This document shows positions 1 through 10,900 of a stretch of DNA of 64,000 bases, piece by piece. The position numbers and the translations under genes were made by a program. The notes below the pieces were generated by a model. The model was not told the origin of the DNA. It did no database searches and saw nothing but the letters and a program-made list of their open reading frames with translations. Source of the DNA: Liolophura sinensis (Eukaryota > Mollusca > Polyplacophora > Chitonida > Chitonidae). Numbering within the stretch: position 1 is the first letter of the stretch; each line of letters starts with the position of its first letter. The stretch is taken from NCBI RefSeq assembly GCF_032854445.1, contig NC_088295.1:26959385-27023384 (forward strand), given 5' to 3'.

Positions 1-98
1 TACTGGTTTTAAAGTTTACTGACTAAATACGTCACAGCTTTGGTTTCGCTCATTTAACCAAGGAATGTTAGGCCTTGTGTTTCACATTTTTTTTGTAG

Positions 99-3000
99 GA
101 AGCTGACATGGCCATCGGGCCGTTCACGGTAACACATCAGCGAGCAGCAGTGATAGACTTCACCACAGCCTTCATGCAGCAGAGTGTTGGAATCCTCACC
201 CCTACACCGGCCAAGTCACCTCAGCTTTTCCAGTTCCTTAAGCCGTTTTCTCTTTTGGTCTGGATAATCATAGCCGCCTTCATAGCCCTGACAGGCCTCT
301 GTTTGTTCATGATTAACTACAGCACTCATCTGACTTCCAGCAAGGCAAACATCAAGCACCGGCCCCAGGAGATCCGACTCTTGGAGAATATGGAATTGGT
401 CATTAGCTCAATCTTTGGGCAAGGTATAACAAATATAGTCTCCAATTTAAAAAAAAAAGAATTTCTTTTTACCTAGGCCTGCTTAAAGCTTAGCTGTAGG
501 GTATGTCAAATTTCACCGGTAATACGTGTGACCATTTGTCAACTGTCACACCATATCTGGTTTTATTCTCTGAATGACTTATATGTGTCTTTCATATTAT
601 TTTGGGGAGCCTACGTGGCCAAAGGAGGTAGCACGCCAGCGCGGCACAATGGTTTAGTAGCCTGCCTCTCACCCATGCTGTCGCTATGAGTTAAAGTCCA
701 GCTCATGCTGGTTTGCTCCCTGGTCCAGGTTACCAGCAACCTGCGGGTGGTTGTGGGTTTCCCCCGGGCTCTGCCCGATTTCCTCCCACGATAATGTTGG
801 CCGCCGTCGTATAATCGAAATATTCTTGAGTCCGGCGTAAAACAACAGTCAAATAAATGAACAAAAATCAATTATTTTTCTGCGATTGGGTAATTTAACT
901 GAATGTATTCAGTTTTTACATGCTACAAGGCATATACATGGATCACGTAGCTAAACAACTGTGACAGTACAATGATATAGCTTGGGCAACCGTGAGTTTA
1001 ATTCCTTGCTTACTCGATCGCTGTATATTAATAGTAAGAGTTATTAGTATTGAAAATTTTATGATGACCACAATATCACTTGATCAGTTGTTATCAAAGT
1101 CAAAAATGACACCCAGTATCTAATGTAGCCTCTACTTTGAACACTTAGTGGTAAGTAATTGCTATTATGCTCTTTCGCCATCTACTTTAAAGGCCCTACT
1201 TATCATCCGACGGTGCTGTCTGCCCGTTGCTTGTTGGGGGTGTGGTTACTATTTACGGAACTCCTCCTCTCCATGTACACCGCTCACCTGGCCGCTGTCC
1301 TGACCGTAGCCACACCCCTCAAGCCAATCGACAGCCTTGAGGACCTAGACAGTCGCGATGATATGACAATTTTGGTGGAATCGGGTACAAGTACATGGAC
1401 ATTGTTCGAGGTATGACTGTATATATATCACTGTTAACTCGGCGGGTATTCCCAAAGTGTACAAGGGAAAGTAATTCCGTTGAGAATCTGTAAAATCACA
1501 TTTTCTCGTAATGCTAGGAGATGGTGGAAACCAGGAAACATGTATGTCTAGACACAGACCTTTTTACCTCCACTTTTTGTTTTCATTCACAATTTTAATT
1601 CATTTAATTCTCGGACAGGGTAGATTTAAGACTTGGACGCAAGAAGCTGTCAACAACTCCATCTTGTGTTGTCTTACACTATGTCACACGTGGGAAAGAT
1701 CGCAATTAACTTGCTAGAAGTCGGTGGTATATTCCAGACGCTCTGGATGCATGATGGTTAAATATTCGTACCACTACATTGTTAAATGTGTTAAGTCATA
1801 GAATGGTATGCATCTCTAATCTAAATTTTTGAAATCGTGTTAATCTGTTTATAACTGCAGCAATCAAATCTAGATTTATACCGCTCCATCAATGCCAAAA
1901 AGAAACCTGTTGAGAAGTCTGAGATTGGGATCGACGCTGTGAAGAAAGGCGGTCATTGTTTTATAGGTGGCAGAGTGTCGCTGCAGTTTGGAGTGTCCGA
2001 ATCGTGCGGGGAGATCCGGGTAGCCGAAGAACAATTTTTCAGCGGCTCATACGCCTTTGTGCTGCCCAAACTCTCCCCTTTCAAGAAAGCTATTAATTTT
2101 CGGTGAGTAAGTGGCTGGTTGTATGACACAGGACGGACTCCATTACAGCTTATTGGGTAGTCATTGACGTCCATAACCCTATAGCTAGTCTCCATGGCAC
2201 ATTGCATGTTACGTCATCTGTAGAAGGTCGCTACACCTAGTGGAGAAATATGTCAACGTCTTGGGTGGAAATTGGGAACTGAATCATGTAAAATCTAATG
2301 TAAACGGCCTCTACAAAGAACTAGTCACATCTTGAAATCGAATCTCCGTATTTAAAATCTACAATTTCGCTAATCATTGTTGCTATGCAGTTATGAAGCC
2401 ACTGACCATTTTTATATTTCTAAGCAACTCTAAAACTATTACTATGAAACACATTGTTATCCTTTCACAAAACTCTCCGTTGTCGTAATTTTTTAAGTCT
2501 GTTTCAAGACAAACGCGTTTGGAACATTTTTTTTCCCACCATGCATCAGCCGTTTCTCAAACTTTGCTGCGCAATAGAGAGAGAAAAAAATACTTCGCTA
2601 CGCAGATACGTTACATAATGTGTTGGCGATAGGAAAGTTGCATACTTGCAGGTAATGCACTTCTGGTGGTCATCATAAGCATCCCTTAATACTCGTATTT
2701 TAACAAAGAGAAGTATGCCATTGATTTGTATGGTAGTCCCCTTGTCTGTACTCCTCCAACAGATTGCCCTCTGGAGCCGCGTTACTTAATATTGATAGCG
2801 CGATAGTGAGGAATTATGGGAAGTCAGTTTTACTGCTCTCAATGAATCGAACGGTTGAGCCACAACTCTCTGGAAGTTGGTGACTTTGTCAAGCTAATAT
2901 TGTAGAAGGTATATGATGCGTTTGGCTTCATTGTTATATTTCTTCCCACATTTACTCGTCTCTACATTTGAAACCAATAGTGATTCGGCTCAACGCGATT

Positions 3001-3454
3001 TTAGTGTTTACTTTAAAAACTCAATGTACAGTTCTTGCATTTAAAATATGTGAAAATAAATATTTTGGTAATTTTACAACAAAATAACAAATTTATTTGT
3101 ACAGTTCATGAAGAAAGCTTTCTTATAGTGAGAAGAGGTATTCTGATATACCGCCATATAAAAGGATAACGAAAAATTGAAATAAAAAGCTGTTTGGTGT
3201 TTCCATACAGGATCCTTAAACTGGTGGAGTATGGAATTGTGAAGAACCTGAAAGACCAATGGTTTAACACAATCAATGTGTGCCCGCAGAGGACTCAAAA
3301 CAGCGATTTTATCAGGCTAAGCATGAAGACGCTTGGAGGAGTATTCTTGACCTACGGAATTGTGGCTGTTTTGGGCGTTATTATTCTAATACTTGAAAAG
3401 ATACGAGTCAGACTTGACTTGAAACCTTCTGCGCCTCCATCATGTCATGGATAA
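99..3454 (+). CDS. iGluR-1: ionotropic glutamate receptor, 3' four exons only
   Basis: Partial gene; the window starts inside an intron and the exons for the amino-terminal domain lie to the left. Exons: 99-423, 1193-1410, 1861-2102, 3211-3454 (stop TAA 3452-3454). All boundaries are AG/GT and the phases join. Order of parts: the S1 ligand-binding piece with PFTVTHQR (P, T and R as in the amino-acid-binding site), M1, a re-entrant pore loop ending IFGQG at the first exon junction, M3 ending MYTAHLAAV, S2, then M4 and a short tail ending PPSCHG. Such receptors are tetrameric cation channels of the plasma membrane, opened by amino acids. It is the near twin of the gene at 31302-45731, with about 10 residue differences in some 342. 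The usual acidic ligand contact in S2 is Gly, as in its twin. Splice sites and frame are intact, so I see no sign of decay in this part. Confidence 0.88.
625..871 (+). repeat. SINE family A copy, in an iGluR-1 intron
   Basis: tRNA-like head (tgagttaaagtccagctc in place of the B box), central domain with tttcctcccacgataatg and ggccgccgtcgtataat, and an AT-rich tail of aaataaatga. It lies in the intron between 423 and 1193. The orthologous copy is at 42662-42903, so it was present before the iGluR duplication. Confidence 0.75.
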
Positions 3455-3579
3455 AGCTGCCGTTTATCACTCTACTACTGCCAGACTTCTGCCCTCAGAC
3501 ATTTTACTTTGCAGAGCATTTTCATCCCAGAAAACCGACGATGTTGAAGCTCAGAAACTACAGCTCAATATTATTGTCT

Positions 3580-3585
3580 AATCAA
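3580..3585 (+). promoter_or_regulatory. AATCAA at the place of iGluR-2's AATAAA poly(A) signal
   Basis: At this point the 3' flank of iGluR-1 reads ctaatcaagctg, where iGluR-2 reads ctaataaagctg (45857-45862). If iGluR-2 ends its transcript there, iGluR-1 probably uses a later signal such as the AATAAA near 3714. Confidence 0.35.
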
Positions 3586-4438
3586 GCTGAATCATTTGTG
3601 GAATAATTTTCTCTGTGGTAATATCGGTGCATTCCCGTAATATGTATCATGCAAAGGACATCAAACATCAAAGCTAAGTACCCTATTGATAATTAACAAA
3701 GTACTAGTACCGAAATAAATATTGCCAGTGATGCTATCAGATGTTTAAAATACAGAGTCAGTTGTCACACCGAACACATTTGGGGGCATGGTTGCTTTCG
3801 GAGATAAAATTATGTGGTGGAATGATGTGGATCTATTTTGACCCACACGGGAGAGCTCTGGGTTAGTCGCCTTTCACGCCAGACGCTGGACAACAGAGAT
3901 ACAATTCTTTTCACCCAGGAGATCTCATCGGGTCGAAATAATGGAGAACACTGTTCTATCTCCCTGCCCGCAACAGCTGATAGTGTTGACACAGTATCGC
4001 TGTGAATGCGAGCAATTGATCTACCTATGGACTGTATGTATGTGTCGACTGCATAAACATTTTACGAAGAAAAACAAAAACCCTTCGGCGTACCAAAACA
4101 CCAATGTACACACAAAATGTACTTTTTGAACGTGATATGATTTTGTTTTTTTTGTGTGTGTTTTACGTCGTCATTCATTGGTTTAGCAATGCTTGAAAAA
4201 CTCATGTGAAATGGAAAATAAAAATGTAATTGACGCAATGCTATTTGCGATCAACAGTCATACAAGGATCCTCTGGCATGTAACTGATAATCTGATAGTC
4301 GAGAAACTTGCTAAGAGTTGTCGCCCTTCCTATGTATTACTACTTCCTTACTGAAAGACTCGTTGAGCAGATTCATAAGTTGTTATTACCTTCACTAAAG
4401 AGGCTATGTTTCTGCTGATATTTATCTGTCTCTTTATT

Positions 4439-4567
4439 TGCTGTCGCCGTGAGTTCAAGTCTAGCTCATGCTGCCGGGTCCCCCTCACCATAATGCTGGC
4501 CGCCGTAGTATAAGTGAAATATTCTTGAGTACGGCGTAAAACACCAATTAAATAAATAAACAAATCA
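4439..4567 (+). repeat. SINE family A copy with internal deletion
   Basis: The B-box region (gtgagttcaagtctagctc) is joined almost directly to the 3' half (caccataatgctggccgcc), then cttgagtacggcgtaaaac and the aaataaataaac tail. The matching copy downstream of iGluR-2 (47805-48050) retains the missing middle, about 75 bp. Confidence 0.7.
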
Positions 4568-4748
4568 AATAACGTACCAGAATAAGGCGTTAGAAGTGCC
4601 CGATTGTCTTATTTTGCTTGAGAGGTCTCGCTGGCTCCGATGGTTAAGCTTGCCCGTTGCGACCACATTCCAATAACTAGTGTATAAAGTGATAAATTCT
4701 TGAGTGCGGCAACAATCAAATAAATAAAAGTTTTTCTTGACAACACTG

Positions 4749-5830
4749 ACACTCATATTTCGGGTGACTTTACCCAGGTAATCTTTCGCACTTCTTCACT
4801 ATCCCTGTCTGGTTTGTATGTTTTCACCATCGATTCATGTACTATTGCATGCCTACATCTTTTATCATGTTAATGCGAACTCGCAGCGACAGTGACTTTC
4901 AGAACTTCACCTTGTGCGTGAAATCGTTCTCTCCAATGTCATACGCTATAGGTCGCTTAATTACTGTTGATTATAGTGGATTATAAGGATTATTACAATA
5001 AGCTATACCAATATATTGAGCACCTTTCAGGATTATCTTCAGACTGACAATTTCAAACTCTTGTGTATAACCCGTGTCAGTCGTGAGCATTTCATGGTCC
5101 GTTGCTCACAAAGAGGACGTTGTAGTCAGGATACATAGTTGTGCACTTGCAATTAGTCTATAATCTACGGTTTATGACTGGTAGCTTCCTCGCGTTCAGC
5201 GTGAAGGGGATAGTGCAACGACTGGTTGACCCGTATAAGTATAATGGCTCGGGCGGGGCAGCTTTCTTGCCTTCGGTAAGTCATCTCAGTGAAGCAGCAC
5301 TAGATAAAAGAGCGGTGAAAATCCGTCCTGCAACAAAGAGGCACATAGTATACACTCTAAGGATTCCTTCGTCGTCATATGACTGAAAAATTGTTAAGTA
5401 CGACGTTAAACCCCAATCACTCATTCACTCACTCACGGTTTATGACTGTACCATAATCCAGAGATAAAAATAACGAATGGCAGACAAGAATGAGACCTCA
5501 TTCGAGTTCCCCGGAAATATCGCCAGAGTCTCGAGATTTTGCGAGTTAGAGGTCAGAGTTCGCAGAAAAGCATATAACATTAAGCTAGACTTGCATGAAC
5601 GATATACGAAAGGAAGGAAGAGGAGCTTCCTTCCAGTTTCAGTTCATTGCTGGCGGGTCACAGGATAAAGTGATAGGCCTTCCCAAAATCTATCAAAAAC
5701 CTTAACTAACTCACCGCATCCCATCTGTTGCGAGATTTCCATGGAACAAATAAAACTCATGGGCACTGGTAAACCTTTATTTTTCGTTTGCCCACATTGC
5801 GGAGAATGGTAATGAATGGACGTTTGGGTG
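4749..5830. repeat. 1082-bp tandem duplication, unit 1
   Basis: Begins with acactcatatttcgggtgac and ends with ggacgtttgggtg. The next 1082 bases repeat it, and I found no difference when reading the two side by side. It contains a SINE family B copy. The first part (to about 5180) is also homologous to about 48270-48703 downstream of iGluR-2. Confidence 0.93.
5181..5434 (+). repeat. SINE family B copy, 5'-truncated, with 14-bp target-site duplication
   Basis: Flanked by acggtttatgactg at 5167-5180 and again at 5435-5448. The body shares gcgtgaaggggatagtgcaac, gtccgtcctgcaac-like and cgtcgtcatatgactg blocks with the other family B copies, and it ends in cactcattcactcactc. It lacks the tRNA-like head seen in the copy at 50961-51296. 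Confidence 0.85.
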
Positions 5831-6912
5831 ACACTCATATTTCGGGTGACTTTACCCAGGTAATCTTTCGCACTTCTTCACTATCCCTGTCTGGTTTGTA
5901 TGTTTTCACCATCGATTCATGTACTATTGCATGCCTACATCTTTTATCATGTTAATGCGAACTCGCAGCGACAGTGACTTTCAGAACTTCACCTTGTGCG
6001 TGAAATCGTTCTCTCCAATGTCATACGCTATAGGTCGCTTAATTACTGTTGATTATAGTGGATTATAAGGATTATTACAATAAGCTATACCAATATATTG
6101 AGCACCTTTCAGGATTATCTTCAGACTGACAATTTCAAACTCTTGTGTATAACCCGTGTCAGTCGTGAGCATTTCATGGTCCGTTGCTCACAAAGAGGAC
6201 GTTGTAGTCAGGATACATAGTTGTGCACTTGCAATTAGTCTATAATCTACGGTTTATGACTGGTAGCTTCCTCGCGTTCAGCGTGAAGGGGATAGTGCAA
6301 CGACTGGTTGACCCGTATAAGTATAATGGCTCGGGCGGGGCAGCTTTCTTGCCTTCGGTAAGTCATCTCAGTGAAGCAGCACTAGATAAAAGAGCGGTGA
6401 AAATCCGTCCTGCAACAAAGAGGCACATAGTATACACTCTAAGGATTCCTTCGTCGTCATATGACTGAAAAATTGTTAAGTACGACGTTAAACCCCAATC
6501 ACTCATTCACTCACTCACGGTTTATGACTGTACCATAATCCAGAGATAAAAATAACGAATGGCAGACAAGAATGAGACCTCATTCGAGTTCCCCGGAAAT
6601 ATCGCCAGAGTCTCGAGATTTTGCGAGTTAGAGGTCAGAGTTCGCAGAAAAGCATATAACATTAAGCTAGACTTGCATGAACGATATACGAAAGGAAGGA
6701 AGAGGAGCTTCCTTCCAGTTTCAGTTCATTGCTGGCGGGTCACAGGATAAAGTGATAGGCCTTCCCAAAATCTATCAAAAACCTTAACTAACTCACCGCA
6801 TCCCATCTGTTGCGAGATTTCCATGGAACAAATAAAACTCATGGGCACTGGTAAACCTTTATTTTTCGTTTGCCCACATTGCGGAGAATGGTAATGAATG
6901 GACGTTTGGGTG
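5831..6912. repeat. 1082-bp tandem duplication, unit 2
   Basis: Direct repeat of 4749-5830 at an offset of exactly 1082 bases, including the embedded SINE and its 14-bp target-site duplications. The small ORFs at 5141-5386/6223-6468 and 5477-5668/6559-6750 are translations of repeat DNA and are not called as genes. Confidence 0.93.
6263..6516 (+). repeat. SINE family B copy, second exemplar inside tandem unit 2
   Basis: Same sequence and same flanking acggtttatgactg repeats (6249-6262 and 6517-6530) as the copy at 5181-5434. It arose from the 1082-bp duplication, not from a second insertion. Confidence 0.85.
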
Positions 6913-7955
6913 CACCCAGATATGGTATATCGTCTGTTGCTAATTGTTATCGGCGTGTTATGCCCTTGTTATAGATATACGTTTACATAACCGTGACTGT
7001 GCAGTGGCTCGTGTTACGACTAACAACTGATGATTACATGGTTGAATTTGAGTAGGTATACGAAGCACGGGCAGTGTTGAGCATTCCCCTGGCTGGAGAA
7101 CACTGCTAAATTTCCCGAGCACGTGGCAATTCATGAAGAGTGAAGCGTACATCGCCCACGTGTGACAAGATCTTACTGTTATTGATATAAACTACACAGT
7201 TTTCAGGATTTCTGGAGTAAACGTTTATCCCTACGCCGTTGTCTGTTTATCCTTGTCCTTTGTCTAGTCAAATAATCACTGTAAAATAACTTTCAAGCCT
7301 CAGTCCTAGTGTTTAGCGTGCGAGCACTGCACGATGACCGAATAGCCTCTCACCAGTGCGATCGCCGTGTGTTCAAGTCCAGCTCTAGCCGACTTCTTCC
7401 CCGGTCATATACAGGGAAAAGCCAATCGGCGAATGCAGTAACTTATCCAAGAGTACTCCCAAAAGAAAACTAGTGACGTCTTCATTCCTCGTGAAGATTG
7501 TACCTTTCATTTTTTCTGTCCTACTTTATAGCCAGCATAGAAAGGAATAGCTGTGAGCAAGTGACCCAGCTCAAAGTTTTACGAGCTTTAAGCACACCAA
7601 AGGCAAACCATACACATATGGTTGCCATGACAACAGGCTGATCCCAGCGCGGGCTGCAAGGGAAATGCCTAAATCAATACATTTCAGTCTACACCGTTAA
7701 CCGTCCATAGATTCTGCCAAGCTTTTATTCTAAAATTTTATAGAAGGCAATAGGTCAGTACGAGTGACCTGCTGAGAGAAGTCATGTCAGTTTGTCATCA
7801 TCTGGTCCGAAAGTGTCGGACATCTGATCATTTTACAGGTGTTTAAGCCACCTGCTGAAGATGTTACCCACAGGCTAGACGAGACCGTAGAACAAAAAGC
7901 ACAGCTGGTTGTGGCGGCCAATCCACCTCGTTGTGCTGACGTCTGAGGGCACGAA
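6913..7955. other. Intergenic and 5' flank of claudin-fold gene 1
   Basis: Holds a truncated SINE family A head at about 7322-7425 (gatcgccgtgtgttcaagtc). The last few hundred bases before the ATG at 7956 probably contain the promoter and 5' UTR, but I see no clear TATA box. Confidence 0.4.
7322..7425 (+). repeat. SINE family A, 5' head fragment
   Basis: Matches the tRNA-related head of the family (tctcaccagtgcgatcgc, gtgttcaagtccagctc) but stops before the central domain. Confidence 0.55.
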
Positions 7956-10900
7956 ATGGCGATTTCACCCCTTCACATAGTTGTGCTGAATGCAGTGATA
8001 TTTGGGGTCCTGGCAACCATCTTCACAGTGATCGCGGTGGCCACAACGGCATGGCAGGATTACAAGTGGGACTACAGCGCACTTCAAAAGTTAAACGACA
8101 CTAACCACTGGCAAATAATTGAGCCATTGTCGAGTGATGGCTATTACATAGCTAAGCAAAAAGTGACGAACATACTGAACGATACGGAGATTACGGCATG
8201 GGTGGAGAAAGAGTTCTTGTACGACACGTATACTGGCGTCTGGCAGATCTGTAATTCTCTGTCCGGTAAGATTCGTCTCCCTGCATTCCAACATTAAATG
8301 TGGAGGAATTTCTGACGTCCGTTTCCTGTCAGGCTGATAATAATTTATTTAGCGCTCAGGATTATGAACCGATGCTTCCCGACACAAAATCGATAGTATC
8401 TCGTAAAATATTAACACATTCGCTCTCTCAGAACACATTGCCTATTAGATGTCCACATACGGGGATATAGTACATAATGCATGCGCCCTCCCCGGAAAAT
8501 GTGATCCCGGAGGCGTGAAGGTACCAGTAACAATGCAATTAAACAAAACATTTGACATTTATAAAACATACAAAACCAGGAAAAACAGCAAATATATAAT
8601 TCCCTTTCTAAACATGTACGATAGTGGAATATAACATTTTAAATTTTGTCTATTTAGTGTTCATGAGGTTAATACTTTGCAATCATTTAATACAAATGTG
8701 TTTTTTCACATGTTCCATACAGCTTTTTTTTACGATTACAGCACTGCACTTCATTAAAATTTGTCGTGTATAATTCTAGGAGTGAAAATACGAGGTTGAG
8801 TTTACTTTCCAACGGTGTGTTCTTTAAGTGATCTGTACAACACTAGCTTCCTCAATATGACTGTGTTCCCTATTTAATGATAAGAGCAGCAAACTCTCCA
8901 GCGCCTGGAACTTCCTGCTGTAGATATGCGATTACTGTAAAGACGCTTGTTTCGCGTTTCACAGGGTGATAGTTTCTAGTAGTTGTTCATCGTCATCGTA
9001 TACACTGCTTAAGAACATCCAACTATAGGCTAGCCCTATTTACCTAGTAAATTAGATTTAAATCTTTAAAACTAAAGTTTGACTGCCACCTCATTTTAAG
9101 TTATAGGAAACCACACTCTTTTCAATACAAGGTTTTAAAGAAATGTACCAAATGTAGTAAATGACAGTTCAAAAAATAACTGGCGCTTCTGACAACCGAC
9201 TGTTTCATAACATCAGGAAAATTTTACGGAAACTGCCGAAGATTTTGTTCATGAGGACTCATCACTTATACGAGTTAAATAGTGTTATTCGTCGTAAATT
9301 TTTTTGAATCCTGGTGTTAGCTCTGTTCCCTGGGGTACCCTTCATATCATTTTACTATTCGGTATATCTTCTCTGAAGACTGAAGCACTTTAAAGCAAGA
9401 TCTCCACTCTGAGACATCAGCACGACATGGTCAAAAACATTGATAACTTAACAAACAGCACTACAGGCTATATCAAACACTATAAAAAATTGTTTTAAAA
9501 ACATGTTAAAGAAAACCTATGTGTTTTCCTCGACATTTGAAGAGACAAAAAGATCTGAAACTGCAGACTCCCTTGAGACAACATTGTAGAATATTCTACG
9601 GTTACTCGTTTCTGTGGATAACGAAGACAATGAGACACAACAATGGCGAAGTCGACTTTCCTCCCCTAATAAGATGATATTGCAGTCACGTGCAAATATG
9701 TGGATACAAACGTGATTCCTTGCATCTAGTGTTGTCTCAACAAAACTAATTAAAGTAAAATCGGTTTTAATGTGTATGTACAGTTAAGGAACCAGTCCAC
9801 TTTCAGAACCAGAACATCAACGAGACCTGTTCAGCTGTAATTAAGTTACCTACACTCCACATATTCACAACACATGTATTTATAAAAACACATGCACTAA
9901 TGTGCAAACCCCTTGCTGTTTTTATTTGAATCCAGACATCTTGTTGATAAACGAGTTATATGCATATGGTGGAACTATACCATACGTTTTTATTAAAACA
10001 TAGGCTGGCATTCTTTTTATAATGCCGACGTTTTCAGTAAATCATTTCAACGTTTACTCCAAAACACTGGTGTTATATAGAAAACATGTGACATGTTTAC
10101 TAGAGTGGTCGACTTGCCGTTTTTATTTTAACATGTATATGCCTATCAGTTTATGCTGTTTATTATTTAATATTCCTTTTAAGATTATTTTAATATGGTG
10201 ACAGGTAAACATTTTCTACCTACTCTTTGATTTGTGTACTCAAAACCCTATAACATAACAAAAATACCCGACTGGTTGATCATGAAGTGGTTAGGACTGA
10301 CACAACATTCACAGTGAGCATATATCCCAGCGGGTTATTGGTATTATGCTGACGCATGTTGTATTATGCAAAAGTTAACTTGACCGTGTGGGCTGAGTGA
10401 AAATAAACGGGAAAAGCCACTCAACAAATGTACCTATAGTATTAATAAAACATTGATATTGCTCTTCACTTTTTGTAACAAACAGATTCCATCGACTATA
10501 TGTTAATCCATTACTTAAGAAGAGAGATTCAATGCGCATGGGCAAATGTATAAATAGTCTATGAAAACCGGTTTGTCTTTGAAATTGATCTGTAGGGATG
10601 TGAGCTATGAGAAATTTTTTTTTCAAAATTCTGACATTTGTGTTTCACCACAAATACCTCTAGGTAGATATACTGAACTGGTGAATATTGTTTACTTATA
10701 AGCAGTATTACTGGGGGAAAGCGGAAATTAATCTGTCCGTAGAGAAATGAAACATAAACTGAAAATCAATATCAGAAGATAAACAGAGAGGCCTTGCCAT
10801 TGATTTAATTTCTACCCACTAGTGTTGCGATACATCCTTCGTGTCTAGTTAACGGGTTGAGATGAATTAGTACTTATAACTTATTCAATAAGTAACTGGG

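Larger units (their letters stand above)
3455..4748. other. 3' flank of iGluR-1, no further gene
   Basis: Similar to the 3' flank of iGluR-2 (45732-48240), but shortened by a deletion near 4438 that removes about 0.85 kb present in the other copy and part of a SINE. I see AATAAA-type signals near 3714 and 4218 and no supported coding exon. Confidence 0.6.

Noticed and set aside
3941-4129. Small ORFs in the receptor 3' flanks
   Set aside because: The matching region after iGluR-2 does not keep the same reading frame, so coding is not supported.
5141-6750. Two pairs of identical small proteins (81 and 63 codons)
   Set aside because: They are translations of the 1082-bp repeat; the 81-codon pair runs through a SINE. 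Identity reflects duplicated DNA, not conserved proteins.
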